DNA from: Paenibacillus cisolokensis | Lineage (GTDB): Bacteria; Bacillota; Bacilli; Paenibacillales; Paenibacillaceae | DNA: 40,471 bases | Assembly: GCF_018403665.1 (NCBI RefSeq) | Contig: NZ_BOVJ01000030.1 | Span: 1 to 40,471 of the forward strand | Direction of reading: 5' to 3' | The notes under the pieces: generated by a model | Seen by the model: only the letters and a program-made list of their open reading frames with translations | Databases searched by the model: none | Told to the model about the DNA's origin: nothing | Shown here: positions 1-8,264 of the stretch, piece by piece | How the letters are laid out: each line of letters starts with the position of its first letter | Position numbering within the stretch: the stretch's first letter is position 1 | Made by a program: the position numbers and the translations under genes

Positions 1-34
1 AAAAAAAAAGCACCTTCCCGCCAAGGGAAGATGC
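1..34 (-). terminator. Intrinsic terminator of the LacI-type gene
   Basis: Read on the minus strand, a 10-bp stem (GCATCTTCCC with GGGAAGGTGC, one G-U pair) closes a 5-nt loop and is followed by nine T. It lies 30 bases past the stop codon of the LacI-type gene, so that gene is probably the last of its transcript. Confidence 0.85.
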
Positions 35-63
35 GTAATTGAAGAACCGTTTGATTCTTCGTT

Positions 64-1083
64 TTATTCCGTTAATGGGAGTCTGGCATACTCCGACCTC
101 ACGACAATATCGACATGGATCAATTTGCGTTCGAACGCGTAATCCCGGTTCATGATTCGCCACAACAATTGATCCACCGCCCGCATGCCGAGCCATTCCT
201 TTTTGACATTGACGGTGGCGAAAATGGGATGCGTTTCGTTGGTATTGTCGAATCCGGTCACAATGCAGTTTTGCGGCACGTCCAATCCCCGCTTGCGAAG
301 CTCGTCAATCAAAAAAGCGGCGTTCGAATCGTTCGCGCAGACGAACACTTCAGGCAGCTCGTCAAACGTTTCCTTCTGGAACAGCTTGTAAATGTCGTCC
401 GCGTCCGGACCGTTCAAACGGGGATCCTGGTTCAGCGCAATGCCGTACTCTTCGAGCACCGTCTTGAAGGCCAGCCAGCGCTCGTAGAAGCTTTGCGCAT
501 ATCGAATGTTGCCGACAAACTGATACTTCCGGTAGCCTTTGCTTACAAGCTTGAGCATCATTTCCCGCATGCCGTTGAAATTGTCCGCAAACACGGTATC
601 GCAGCGGAAGGCCGGATCGACATGATCGACCATGACGACCGGGATGTTCAGGCGGCCGATATCAAGCAAAATTTGCGTCGAGATGGTGCCGATCGTAATA
701 ATTCCCCGGATCGCTTCCGGATTGAGCACGGAAAACATGGGATCGCCGGAGGGCTCGGTCAAGGTCAGAATATCCATTCCCTCCTGGTTCAAACGGCTCG
801 TAATCCCTTCGAAAACCGGCCCCCAATAAACCGAATCCTTGTTCTGGTATCGGATATTGGGAAACAGCACGACGATCGTACCGGCCAGCTTGCTGTCTTT
901 AGGCGCCGGAGGCGGGTCATCGGCAACCCGTCTCGATTCGTTATTTTTGAAATAACCGAGCTGCCCCGCCGCCTTTAAAATCAGTTCCCTCGTCTGGGCG
1001 CTGACGCCGGGCTTTGAGCTCAGCGCGCGGGACACGGCGAATTTGGAGACACCTACAAGATCCGCGATCTCTTGTATTGTCAC
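64..1083 (-). CDS. LacI/GalR-family transcriptional repressor
   Basis: This is a 339-residue protein of normal length for the LacI/GalR family. Residues 1-45 form the DNA-binding head: the helix-turn-helix (TIQEIADLVGVSKFAVSRAL) and then a hinge-helix region. Residues from about 70 onward form a periplasmic-binding-protein-like effector domain, with the family pattern VFCANDSNAAF and the closing FDNTNETHP segment near residues 245-290. Known members bind a sugar and release an operator. The ATG is preceded only by an A/T-rich stretch (GGAAAAAAGTG), a modest ribosome site. A near-palindrome about 100 bases upstream could be an autoregulatory operator. The target operon is not evident here; it may lie left of the window, since the gene to the right is far away. 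The effector is unknown. Confidence 0.9.
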   Translation of the reverse strand: MTIQEIADLVGVSKFAVSRALSSKPGVSAQTRELILKAAGQLGYFKNNESRRVADDPPPAPKDSKLAGTIVVLFPNIRYQNKDSVYWGPVFEGITSRLNQEGMDILTLTEPSGDPMFSVLNPEAIRGIITIGTISTQILLDIGRLNIPVVMVDHVDPAFRCDTVFADNFNGMREMMLKLVSKGYRKYQFVGNIRYAQSFYERWLAFKTVLEEYGIALNQDPRLNGPDADDIYKLFQKETFDELPEVFVCANDSNAAFLIDELRKRGLDVPQNCIVTGFDNTNETHPIFATVNVKKEWLGMRAVDQLLWRIMNRDYAFERKLIHVDIVVRSEYARLPLTE

Positions 1084-1179
1084 TTTTTTCCTTTCATGTC
1101 AGCTCATCCATTCATCCTTAGGTTTAGTTTGTCGGTTCTTTCCGTTTCCGGCTGCGTCCTCCTTATACAGCAATATCAT

Positions 1180-1195
1180 AACAAAACGTTTGGTT
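1180..1195. promoter_or_regulatory. Candidate operator for the LacI-type repressor
   Basis: The 16-bp sequence AACAAAACGTTTGGTT is a near-perfect palindrome (7 of 8 pairs) around AAACGTTT with a central CG, the usual shape of a LacI/GalR operator. It lies about 100 bases upstream of the repressor start codon. Binding is inferred. Confidence 0.4.
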
Positions 1196-1720
1196 GTAGA
1201 AAACAAAAAATCAAACCCGGAACAAGGAAGGCCGATTCTGCGGAAGCGGCTGCGCAATGACCGTTCATTTTGTTATGAAAACACCAAACCAAAAGATAAA
1301 TTCGACTAAATCCGGCAAGCAGAAGCGATTCCGTCGTACTTGTGTGAGGACGATGCTGTCTCGCGGTGAATGCTTAAACAGGATGGCGGCCGGGCCTTAT
1401 TCGCTCGCGCCCCCCGCTGAGCCCTTATTGCGACCCGCCAACGTCCTATTCGCTTGCGCCAATGCCAGCAATCCCGCTGCGAACTGCCCACTAATCCCGA
1501 AAATGCTTGCTTACTCCGGTTCCCCGGCGGCTGGTATCCGAAAGATAGAAACCCAATACAAGAGCAAAGTTGACAAAATACAATTTTTCGGGCGTAAAAT
1601 AACCAAAACGCAAAAATTCCTGCGATTATACAGTTTTTTTGACCCGTTCAAGCCAGACAAGCGAAAATCTCCAAAAATTACTGTATTTTTGCATAATTTT
1701 ACACCCTAGTCGTCTATTTA

Positions 1721-1754
1721 GGCTAAAATCCTGCATTTTTGCAGGATTTTCGCC
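1721..1754. repeat. Perfect-core hairpin
   Basis: AAAATCCTGC (1725-1734) and GCAGGATTTT (1741-1750) form a perfect 10-bp stem around a 6-nt loop. After one mismatch, three more pairs (GGC/GCC) extend it. It is symmetric and could terminate transcription in either direction, but no adjacent gene clearly needs it. Confidence 0.6.
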
Positions 1755-1773
1755 AAAGAATCTGCCGGGAGAA

Positions 1774-1804
1774 GGGGGGCGCTGAAAGGGGGGGCGCTGA
1801 AAGG
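1774..1804. repeat. 15-bp tandem duplication
   Basis: GGGGGCGCTGAAAGG occurs twice head to tail. It is G-rich on this strand. No function is visible. Confidence 0.6.
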
Positions 1805-1967
1805 ACGGGACACCAACGTCCAGAGACAATTTGACGAATGGCAGAGTTGGTCAGCTGACAGGAGATAATTAGACGGTAAGACAAGGCACACCGACGCTCC
1901 AGCAAATGTTGATCTCATTCGACAAAATCATACAATTTTACACCCTTTTCCCGGTATTGGGAAGAGC

Positions 1968-2122
1968 TATAATTGACCTATATATATAGGGAGCAGAGAA
2001 GCCAGTACTTACTTTGGGCACTTTGGACTGGTGGAGCTAGTAGTGCAACCGGCCTTCTTTCATCGCGAGAGGGTTTTTTTTATTTTCAGCTGACATCTTG
2101 TGTACAGAGGAGGAGTTCTGAA
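1968..2122 (+). promoter_or_regulatory. Possible structured leader with an attenuator ahead of a small ORF
   Basis: A consensus -10 box TATAAT lies at 1968-1973 with no good -35. Downstream, GCACT and AGTGC can pair, as can CTGGT and ACCGG. CCTTCT (2053-2058) then pairs with AGAGGG (2068-2073), followed by eight T, which looks like an intrinsic terminator. The next gene starts about 40 bases later behind a good ribosome site. This could be a regulated leader or a short independent RNA. I recognise no riboswitch class; T-box landmarks were looked for and are absent. Confidence 0.3.
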
Positions 2123-2308
2123 GTGAGACGTTCTCTCGACATAACCGAAATGGTGGAGCAGCTCGGGATTCCAGCCGGCCGTTACCATCTCTGGCTCGAA
2201 CGGAATCTGGATTCTCGCACCGCTCCGCTCACGGAAAACTTGGCGAAAGAAGAGACGTGCGTCTCCGTAAATGAAACCGCATTCGTTAAAACGGCATCCG
2301 GCCGCTAG
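2123..2308 (+). CDS. Small hypothetical protein, 61 residues
   Basis: The GTG start at 2123 is chosen because GAGGAGG sits about 8 bases upstream. An earlier ATG at 1973 would read through the putative terminator and has no ribosome site. The product starts with RRSLDITEMVEQLGI and has an amphipathic, helix-turn-helix-like N-terminal half and a polar tail. No membrane segment or signal peptide is seen. It converges with the VOC gene, with stop codons 13 bases apart. I do not recognise a family. It could be a small DNA-binding protein or a spurious ORF; the ribosome site is the main support. Confidence 0.4.
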   Translation: MRRSLDITEMVEQLGIPAGRYHLWLERNLDSRTAPLTENLAKEETCVSVNETAFVKTASGR

Positions 2309-2321
2309 CCCATCGTTCTCC

Positions 2322-3143
2322 TTATGACCGTTTCTTCATCTGCGCCACGACGATGCGGTTGCCGTCCGGATCGAGCAGCGCGAATTCCGACAGATCGTGT
2401 AAATGCCGGGGCTCGTCCGCAAGCCGGAAACGTTGGCGGCGGACATACGCCAGCGCGGCATCGAAATCCTCCGTCTCCAAATAAAAAAGCTCGGTGAACG
2501 TCTCCCCGTTCAAATGGCGGTTCCGGTCAAGAAGCAGCGCCGCTCCCCGGGCAACCGGGACGGAATAGATCGGCTGCTCCGCCCGGTGTTCGTCGAAAGG
2601 TTGTCCGAGCAGCCCGGTATACCAGCGCGCGGCCGTCCGCATGTCCTTCACATCCACGAATACGCCGCCGATCCGGGACAGGATGGGGCTTTGCGCCGGC
2701 AGTTCGGCCTCCTCCGCGCTCGTCCCGGCGGTCCAGCAAGCCATCAGCGCATTGCCCTCCGGGTCGCGGAAATTGAAGCAGGCCATCGTGCCGTGGCGCT
2801 CGGGCTCGAAGAACGGCTCCGTCCGTTCCTCCACATAACGGTAAGCTTCGTCGATGTCCCGGGCGGGAAACATAAACCAGGGCATCATCTCCTCCCGCCA
2901 TTCCGGATTCTGCCTGTTGGCAGTGTTGGAATCGAGAATAAGATGCGTCCCCGGAAGGTCGAACCAGTACACCGGTCCGCCGTTCAGGCGCTCCTCGAGT
3001 ATGGGAAGCCCCATCAGGCGGCTGTACCACTCCGCGGCTCGGCGCAAATCCGTCACATGAACGAATACGCTGGCGATCCGGTTTTCCAGCGGAATCGGCC
3101 GGAAGGTGCCGGGTGATGACACTGATCCGGGATTTTCCTCCAT
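2322..3143 (-). CDS. Tandem VOC (glyoxalase/bleomycin-resistance fold) protein
   Basis: This is a 273-residue protein with two vicinal-oxygen-chelate modules, at about 20-140 and 150-270. Each has the usual outline: an F-V-H/D-V-x-D start, an AxWYxxLLG helix and a closing DPxGN turn (FRDPEGNAL and LLDPDGNRI). Such proteins bind a metal and act on small substrates, as glyoxalases, ring-cleavage dioxygenases or resistance proteins; the substrate cannot be read from the sequence. The start at 3143 follows AAAGGAGAG at good spacing. The open frame runs far upstream on this strand only because it is antisense to the next gene. It stands alone and is divergent from the nucleotidyltransferase-like gene. 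Confidence 0.85.
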   Translation of the reverse strand: MEENPGSVSSPGTFRPIPLENRIASVFVHVTDLRRAAEWYSRLMGLPILEERLNGGPVYWFDLPGTHLILDSNTANRQNPEWREEMMPWFMFPARDIDEAYRYVEERTEPFFEPERHGTMACFNFRDPEGNALMACWTAGTSAEEAELPAQSPILSRIGGVFVDVKDMRTAARWYTGLLGQPFDEHRAEQPIYSVPVARGAALLLDRNRHLNGETFTELFYLETEDFDAALAYVRRQRFRLADEPRHLHDLSEFALLDPDGNRIVVAQMKKRS

Positions 3144-3380
3144 TTTTCGTTCTCTCCTTTTTTGAAATGCCATACCGTCCTCTTCCTGACCTTGGCATGG
3201 AAATATCCGTCTATATCTTGCGGATATAGGATTCGCTTTCGATGTTGGAAATCCTTCCTTAAAAATCCAATATACTGTTGGCGCCGGCCATCTTTTCAAG
3301 TATGATCGGAGACATGTAAAGCCGTTTTCGCGGCAAGCTGCTCCAACTGTTCCATTCTGAAGCACGGGGAGATGATTGCG

Positions 3381-4427
3381 ATGAAAGTCGGAGAAGCAAG
3401 AACGGCGGCGGCGGAGTGGGTCAGGCAGCATGCCGCGCGGGAGAATTGGTTCCGGGGCGCCTATTTCAGCGGTTCGACGGTCGGGCTTCCCGATGAAGCG
3501 GAGCTTCCGGCGGCGTCCGATATCGACATCGTCGTCGTCACGGCGGAAGCCGAGCCGCCGCTCAAGCCGGGGAAACTCATCTACCAGGGCGCATTGCTGG
3601 AGATCACCTATCTGTCCTGGCACCTGCTCGCCTCGGCGGAGCAGGTGCTGACGAACTACCATCTGGCGCCCAGCTTTCGCATCGATACGATCTTCGCCGA
3701 CCCGGCGGGGCATCTGCGCCGGCTGCAAACCGAAGTTGCCCGCCGTTATGCCGGGCGGACCTGGGTGCGCCGCCGCTGCCTGAACGTCCGGCAGAAGATC
3801 GAGGACGGGCTGCGGTCGATCGACGCGGACGCCCCCTTGCACGACCGGGTAACCGCCTGGCTGTTCCCGACCGGCATTACGACGCATCTGCTGCTCGTCG
3901 CGGCGCTTCGCAACCCTACGGTGCGGCTCCGTTACCTGGCCGCGCGCCGCGTCCTGGCGGAATACGGCCATGACGGCGTCTACCCCGAGCTGCTGGAGCT
4001 GCTCGGATGCGCCGACATGTCTCCGCAGCGCGTCGAACATCATCTCGCCGGGCTCGCCCGCACGTTCGACGCCGCAGCGGATGCCGCCCGAACGCCGTTC
4101 TTCTTCAGCAGCGACATTACCGCCGCCGCGCGGCCGATCGTGATTGACGGAAGCCGCGAGCTTATTCGGGCAGGCCATCATCGCGAAGCGGTATTCTGGA
4201 TCGCCGCAACCTATGCCCGCTGCCACAAAATTTTGGCCGCAGACGCTCCGCCGGAGGCGCGGCAGGCGCATGCTCCCGCCTTCGAAGCGCTGCTCGCCGA
4301 TCTCGGCATTCCGTCTTACGGCGATCTCCGCCGCCGCGCCGAGGCCGTCATCCGCTTCCTCCCCGCGCTCTGGGAGACGGCCGAGGCCATCATGTCGGCG
4401 AATCCGGACATTACGGAGGAGCGGTGA
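3381..4427 (+). CDS. Nucleotidyltransferase-fold protein (Pol beta superfamily)
   Basis: This 348-residue protein has the minimal nucleotidyltransferase signature near its N-terminus: a GST turn (YFSGSTVGLPDE) followed by SDIDIVVV, whose two Asp would bind metal. The C-terminal part is helical and Ala/Arg-rich, like the accessory domain of aminoglycoside or lincosamide nucleotidyltransferases. The second ATG (3381) is preferred, because GGGGAG lies 9 bases before it but directly abuts the first ATG (3372). An antibiotic-modifying role is possible but not shown; many such proteins have unknown substrates. A 7-bp hairpin (4418-4436) overlaps the stop codon but lacks a T tail. The gene converges on the AraC gene. 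Confidence 0.75.
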   Translation: MKVGEARTAAAEWVRQHAARENWFRGAYFSGSTVGLPDEAELPAASDIDIVVVTAEAEPPLKPGKLIYQGALLEITYLSWHLLASAEQVLTNYHLAPSFRIDTIFADPAGHLRRLQTEVARRYAGRTWVRRRCLNVRQKIEDGLRSIDADAPLHDRVTAWLFPTGITTHLLLVAALRNPTVRLRYLAARRVLAEYGHDGVYPELLELLGCADMSPQRVEHHLAGLARTFDAAADAARTPFFFSSDITAAARPIVIDGSRELIRAGHHREAVFWIAATYARCHKILAADAPPEARQAHAPAFEALLADLGIPSYGDLRRRAEAVIRFLPALWETAEAIMSANPDITEER

Positions 4428-4448
4428 GGCCGCTCCGGCGCATCCGGC

Positions 4449-5288
4449 CTAGAATTCCGGCCTAAAAAGCTTTCGGAACCTCTCCGGCGACATGCCGACG
4501 ATTCTGCGGAAGGTGGCGATAAAGTGGCTGGCATCCCGGAAGCCCGTCAGCCCGGCGACGGATTTGACGGTCAGCTTCCGGTTTCCGGTCAGCAGTTCCT
4601 TCCCTTTCTGGATTCTAAGGTGCAACAAATAGTTGTAAGGCGTAATGCCATATGTTTCACGAAACAGCATGTTCAGCATTCGCACCGACACGCCGAGGCA
4701 TTCCGCCATTTCCGCCAGTCCGATGCCAGGATTTCCGTAATGGCGTTCCAACCAATCGGTCAATGGGCTCAGCTTGCCAAGATTGCGGGAGATGCCGGAC
4801 GATTTGTGCTGTCGTCCGTATTTGCGGAGCATGATCAGAAAATGATAGGCTTTGGCCGAAGCATTCAGACCGAACCGGTCTTCCTCCCGCTCCAATTGCG
4901 CAAGCGTGTCCGGAAGCATCTGCGCGAACCCCGTTCCCGCCTCCCAGTAGTAAATCGCCGAGTTTGTCATCTCGAGGGAATTTACGATTTCCGCAGCCGC
5001 TTCCCCGCCAAACGTCAAATATATCGTCTCCCACCGTTCGGCCGTCCGCGCATAAGCATGCTCCTCGTTCGGAAACAGCAGGATGCCGCTATTCTCCGGC
5101 AGGCTTTCCCGCCTGCCGCCGATGACAATGCGGCCTTCTCCCCTGACGGTCTGAAGCCAATGAAACAGCGGGTACCCTTGCGGCCGGCTGACGGTTTCCT
5201 GGTCATGATTGTAGCCGATCGTCTCCACCTTGATCGGCAAAGGCTGATCATAGCTTGAAGGATAAACCATTCTTCTGTGGCGTGTCAT
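4449..5288 (-). CDS. AraC-family transcriptional regulator, probably of the GH42 gene
   Basis: This 279-residue regulator has an N-terminal cupin-like sugar-sensing half (residues about 10-160, including the turn GILLFPNEEHAY) and two C-terminal helix-turn-helix motifs, GLAEMAECLGVSVRMLNMLF and SVAGLTGFRDASHFIATFRR, ending in the typical GMSPERFRK. The ATG at 5286-5288 follows AAAGG by 10 bases; a TTG nine bases earlier is too close to that site. It is divergent from the GH42 beta-galactosidase across about 115 bases. That arrangement suggests it activates the enzyme gene in response to a galactoside, which is inference. Confidence 0.88.
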   Translation of the reverse strand: MTRHRRMVYPSSYDQPLPIKVETIGYNHDQETVSRPQGYPLFHWLQTVRGEGRIVIGGRRESLPENSGILLFPNEEHAYARTAERWETIYLTFGGEAAAEIVNSLEMTNSAIYYWEAGTGFAQMLPDTLAQLEREEDRFGLNASAKAYHFLIMLRKYGRQHKSSGISRNLGKLSPLTDWLERHYGNPGIGLAEMAECLGVSVRMLNMLFRETYGITPYNYLLHLRIQKGKELLTGNRKLTVKSVAGLTGFRDASHFIATFRRIVGMSPERFRKLFRPEF

Positions 5289-5402
5289 ACCGCACAAACC
5301 TTTGCAATATTTTTATATGTCCAAACATTTTTATTATATATATCGGCCTGTCTGTTGCGCGTTAAACTGATTATATTCTTACATTACAGGAAGGTGTAAG
5401 GG

Positions 5403-7425
5403 ATGATCAACGAAAAGCTTGCGAAAATTTGGTATGGCGGAGATTACAACCCGGAGCAATGGGATACGGAGACGGTCAAGGAAGATATGCGAATGTTCAA
5501 ACTGGCCGGAATCGACGTCGCGACCGTCAATGTCTTTTCCTGGGCTCTGAATCAGCCGAACGAAGACACCTATAATCTGGAATGGCTCGACGAAACGATC
5601 GACAGACTGTACCGGAACGGCATTTATGTATGTCTGGCAACCGGCACGGCCGCTCATCCGGCCTGGATGGCCAAAAATATCCGGATGTGCTGAGAGTGGA
5701 TTATCAGGGCCGCAAGCGCGCTTTTGGCGGAAGACACAATTCCTGCCCGAACAGCCCGACCTACCGGAAGTATGCCGAAAAATGGCCGGGGTGCTCGCCG
5801 AACGCTACAAGGATCATCCGGCCTTGCTGATCTGGCACGTCTCGAACGAATACAGCGGATACTGCTATTGCGAACGTTGCGCGGCCGGCTTTCGCGAATG
5901 GCTGAAGGCCCGCTACTCGACGCTCGATCATCTGAACCAGGCATGGAATACCCGTTTCTGGGGACACACCTTCTACGATTGGGACGAAATCGTTCCTCCG
6001 AACGAACTGAGCGAGGAGTGGGGCGGCAACCGCACGAACTTCCAGGGCATCTCGCTCGATTACCGCCGCTTTATGTCCGACAGTTTGCTTGACTGCTACA
6101 AGCTGGAATATCGGGCCATCAAGGAAAAGACGCCGAATATTCCGGTTACGACGAACCTGATGGGCTTCTATCCGGAGCTGAACTACTTCGAATGGGCCAA
6201 ATCTATGGATGTCGTCTCCTGGGACAACTATCCGGCCATCGATACGCCTGTCAGCTTTACGGCGATGACGCATGATTTGATGCGCGGCCTGAAAGGCGGA
6301 CAGCCGTTCATGCTGATGGAGCAGACGCCGAGCCAGCAAAACTGGCAGCCGTACAATTCCTTGAAGCGTCCGGGAGTTATGCGTCTGTGGAGCTACCAGG
6401 CCGTCGCCCGCGGCGCGGATACCGTCATGTTCTTCCAGCTTCGCCGTTCGATCGGAGCATGCGAGAAATTCCACGGTGCCGTTATCGAGCATGTCGGACA
6501 TGAGCATACCCGCGTATTCCGCGAAACCGCGGAGCTCGGCCGCGAGCTGCAGCAGCTGGGAGACAAGCTTCTCGATTCCCGCCTCGATGCCAGAGTCGCG
6601 ATTGTGTACGACTGGGAAAACCGGTGGGCGATCGAGCTGTCCAGCGGCCCTTCCATCGCGCTGAATTATGTCAACGAGATTCACAAGTACTATGACTCCC
6701 TGTTCAGAATGAACATTCAGACCGACATGATCGGCGTCGAGGAAAACCTGGACCAATACGACATTGTCATCGCGCCGGTCCTTTATATGGTGAAGCCGGG
6801 CTTCGCCCAAAAGCTGGAACGATTCGTCGCAGCCGGAGGCACGTTTGTGACCACGTTTTTCAGCGGCATCGTTAACGAGAAGGATCTGGTGACGATCGGC
6901 GGATATCCGGGAGAACTGCGCCCCTTGCTCGGCATCTGGGCCGAAGAGATCGATGCGCTGCTGCCGGATCAAACCAACCGGATCGTCATGAAGCAGGAGA
7001 TTGGCGCGCTGAAGGGCAGCTATTCGTGCGGCATTCTGTGCGACCTGATCCACGCGGAAGGCGCAGAAGTATTGGCCGAATACGGCGCCGACTTCTATAA
7101 GGGCATGCCGGCGCTCACCCGGAACCGTTTCGGCAAAGGACAGGCTTACTACATCGCCTCCAGCCCGGAAAGCGCGTTCGTGGACGCTCTGCTTGCCAAC
7201 TTGTGCGAAGAAAAAGGCGTCACGCCGCTGGCCGACGCTCCGGCAGGCGTTGAAGTCACCCGCCGCTCCAAGGACGGCTCATCGTTTCTGTTCCTGCTCA
7301 ACCACAACGCCGAGGAAGCAACGGTCAAGGTCGGTCCGGAATATACGCAGGATCTGTTGACGGGACAGGCGGTGTCCGGCGTCATCACGCTTGCGGGCAG
7401 AGGCGTAAGCATCTTGTCGAATTAA
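5403..7425 (+). CDS. GH42 beta-galactosidase, two apparent frameshifts
   Basis: This enzyme hydrolyses terminal beta-galactosides. No signal peptide is present, so it is likely cytoplasmic. As written the frame breaks twice. Adding one A to the A5 run at 5673-5677 and one to the A5 run at 5778-5782 gives a continuous 674-residue protein, normal for the family. Visible marks are the start motif YGGDYNPEQW (11-20), the acid/base Glu in WHVSNE (about 150), the metal-binding cysteines of CYCERC (155-160), the nucleophile Glu in FMLMEQTP (about 307), and the trimerisation and beta-sandwich domains after about 400. The ribosome site AGGAAGGTG precedes the ATG. Its stop overlaps the convergent PhyH stop by four bases. 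Both breaks look like homopolymer under-calls, because no other damage is seen. Confidence 0.88.
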
Positions 7426-8224
7426 CGATATAATGACTTGAGCGGCACCATCGATTCTTCCGGCACATAATACTTGAATTTGTTGTCGCTGATTTCGCCA
7501 AGCAGCTGGCGTCGGATCGGACTTGCGTCTTTCAGCAGCCGTTCCGACGCCTTGTGGTAATCGATCGGCCGCATCCAGATCGGACTGTAGCCCAGGAACA
7601 GCTGCCTTCTTTCGAAATTCGACCGGTTCGGCGCGCCGGCATGCCAAATCGTTTGCGGAAAATGAAGACATCGCCCGGCTGGCCGCAAATCTGCACCTCT
7701 CCTTCCAGCTTTGTACTGACATCTGTGGTGGCCGGATTGAAGTCCGGAATGTTGTGGCTGCCCGGGATAATTTTCGTGTTGCCGCGGTCCGGCTCCGACA
7801 TGTCGCTTAAAATATAGCAAGCCTTGATATAGTATGTGGCCGTCAAGCCGTTGATTTTTGGAAACGGCGGATGCGGTCCGTCCTGGTGCCAATGAATGAA
7901 GCTGGAAGTCGACGTCTTGACGTCATCCGGATTCGGCCTGCGGATCGTCAGATGGGAAATGTGCAGCTGGATGTTGTATCCGAGCAGATTCACCATCAGC
8001 GGGAGGATCGTCGGCTGGTCGATTAAGTCGGCGATTTCCGGATGGCGCTCGACAGCATGATAAATATTATAGGCCAGCGATTCGGGCTCTTCTGCGATCA
8101 TTTCGTCAATCGCCCGGTTCAGACGGTCCACCTGCTCCTGCGGCAGCACGTTTCGCAACAGCAGATAGCCTTCTTCCTCGAACTGCTTCACCAATGCCGG
8201 AATGTCCGGTTGAACGGGATTCAT
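7422..8224 (-). CDS. PhyH-family Fe(II)/2-oxoglutarate dioxygenase, one apparent frameshift
   Basis: Phytanoyl-CoA dioxygenase (PhyH) proteins hydroxylate small molecules using Fe(II), 2-oxoglutarate and O2. The iron triad is visible: HxD in HWHQDG (His113, Asp115) and the distal His in the rebuilt IWHAG (about 195), with a following Arg for 2-oxoglutarate. The frame breaks at TTT 7652-7654; one more T joins the two parts into 267 residues, and the break lies just before the distal His. AAAGGAGAG precedes the ATG. The gene is last in the transporter operon, 40 bases after the binding-protein gene, which suggests it acts on an imported sugar derivative. The substrate is unknown. Confidence 0.85.
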
Positions 8225-8264
8225 CTTGCCTCTCTCCTTTGCCGGAATTTCTGCGGCGTCCCCG

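Larger units (their letters stand above)
1695..1946. repeat. 13-bp direct repeat flanking a 226-bp segment
   Basis: AATTTTACACCCT occurs exactly at 1695-1707 and again at 1934-1946. The segment between has no clear terminal inverted repeat and no coding region, so it is not called a mobile element. Confidence 0.5.
1196..1967. other. Gene-poor intergenic stretch with short repeats
   Basis: No convincing coding region was found here on either strand: the open frames are short, lack ribosome sites and resemble no family I know. It contains two near-identical 14-mers (TATTCGCTCGCGCC at 1399 and TATTCGCTTGCGCC at 1447), a hairpin at 1721-1754, a 15-bp tandem duplication at 1774-1804 and a 13-bp direct repeat at 1695 and 1934. 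A TTGACA at 1570 with TAAAAT at 1595 is a weak promoter guess, because the 19-nt spacing is long. Confidence 0.5.

Noticed and set aside
1708-1933. Miniature mobile element
   Set aside because: The flanking 13-bp repeat is longer than usual target duplications, terminal inverted repeats are lacking, and no second copy is in the window.
1980-2085. T-box or other known riboswitch
   Set aside because: The AGGGTGGNACCGCG-type T-box motif and specifier-loop landmarks are absent, and the downstream ORF is not an amino-acid gene.
3144-4271. N-terminal half of a 649-codon open frame on the minus strand
   Set aside because: It is antisense to the nucleotidyltransferase-like gene. Only the VOC part has family motifs, and a good ribosome site marks its true start at 3143.
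5673-5782. Programmed ribosomal frameshifting in the GH42 gene
   Set aside because: Two shifts in the same direction about 100 bases apart, with no stimulatory structure, and identical gaps in many unrelated genes make a sequence error far more likely.
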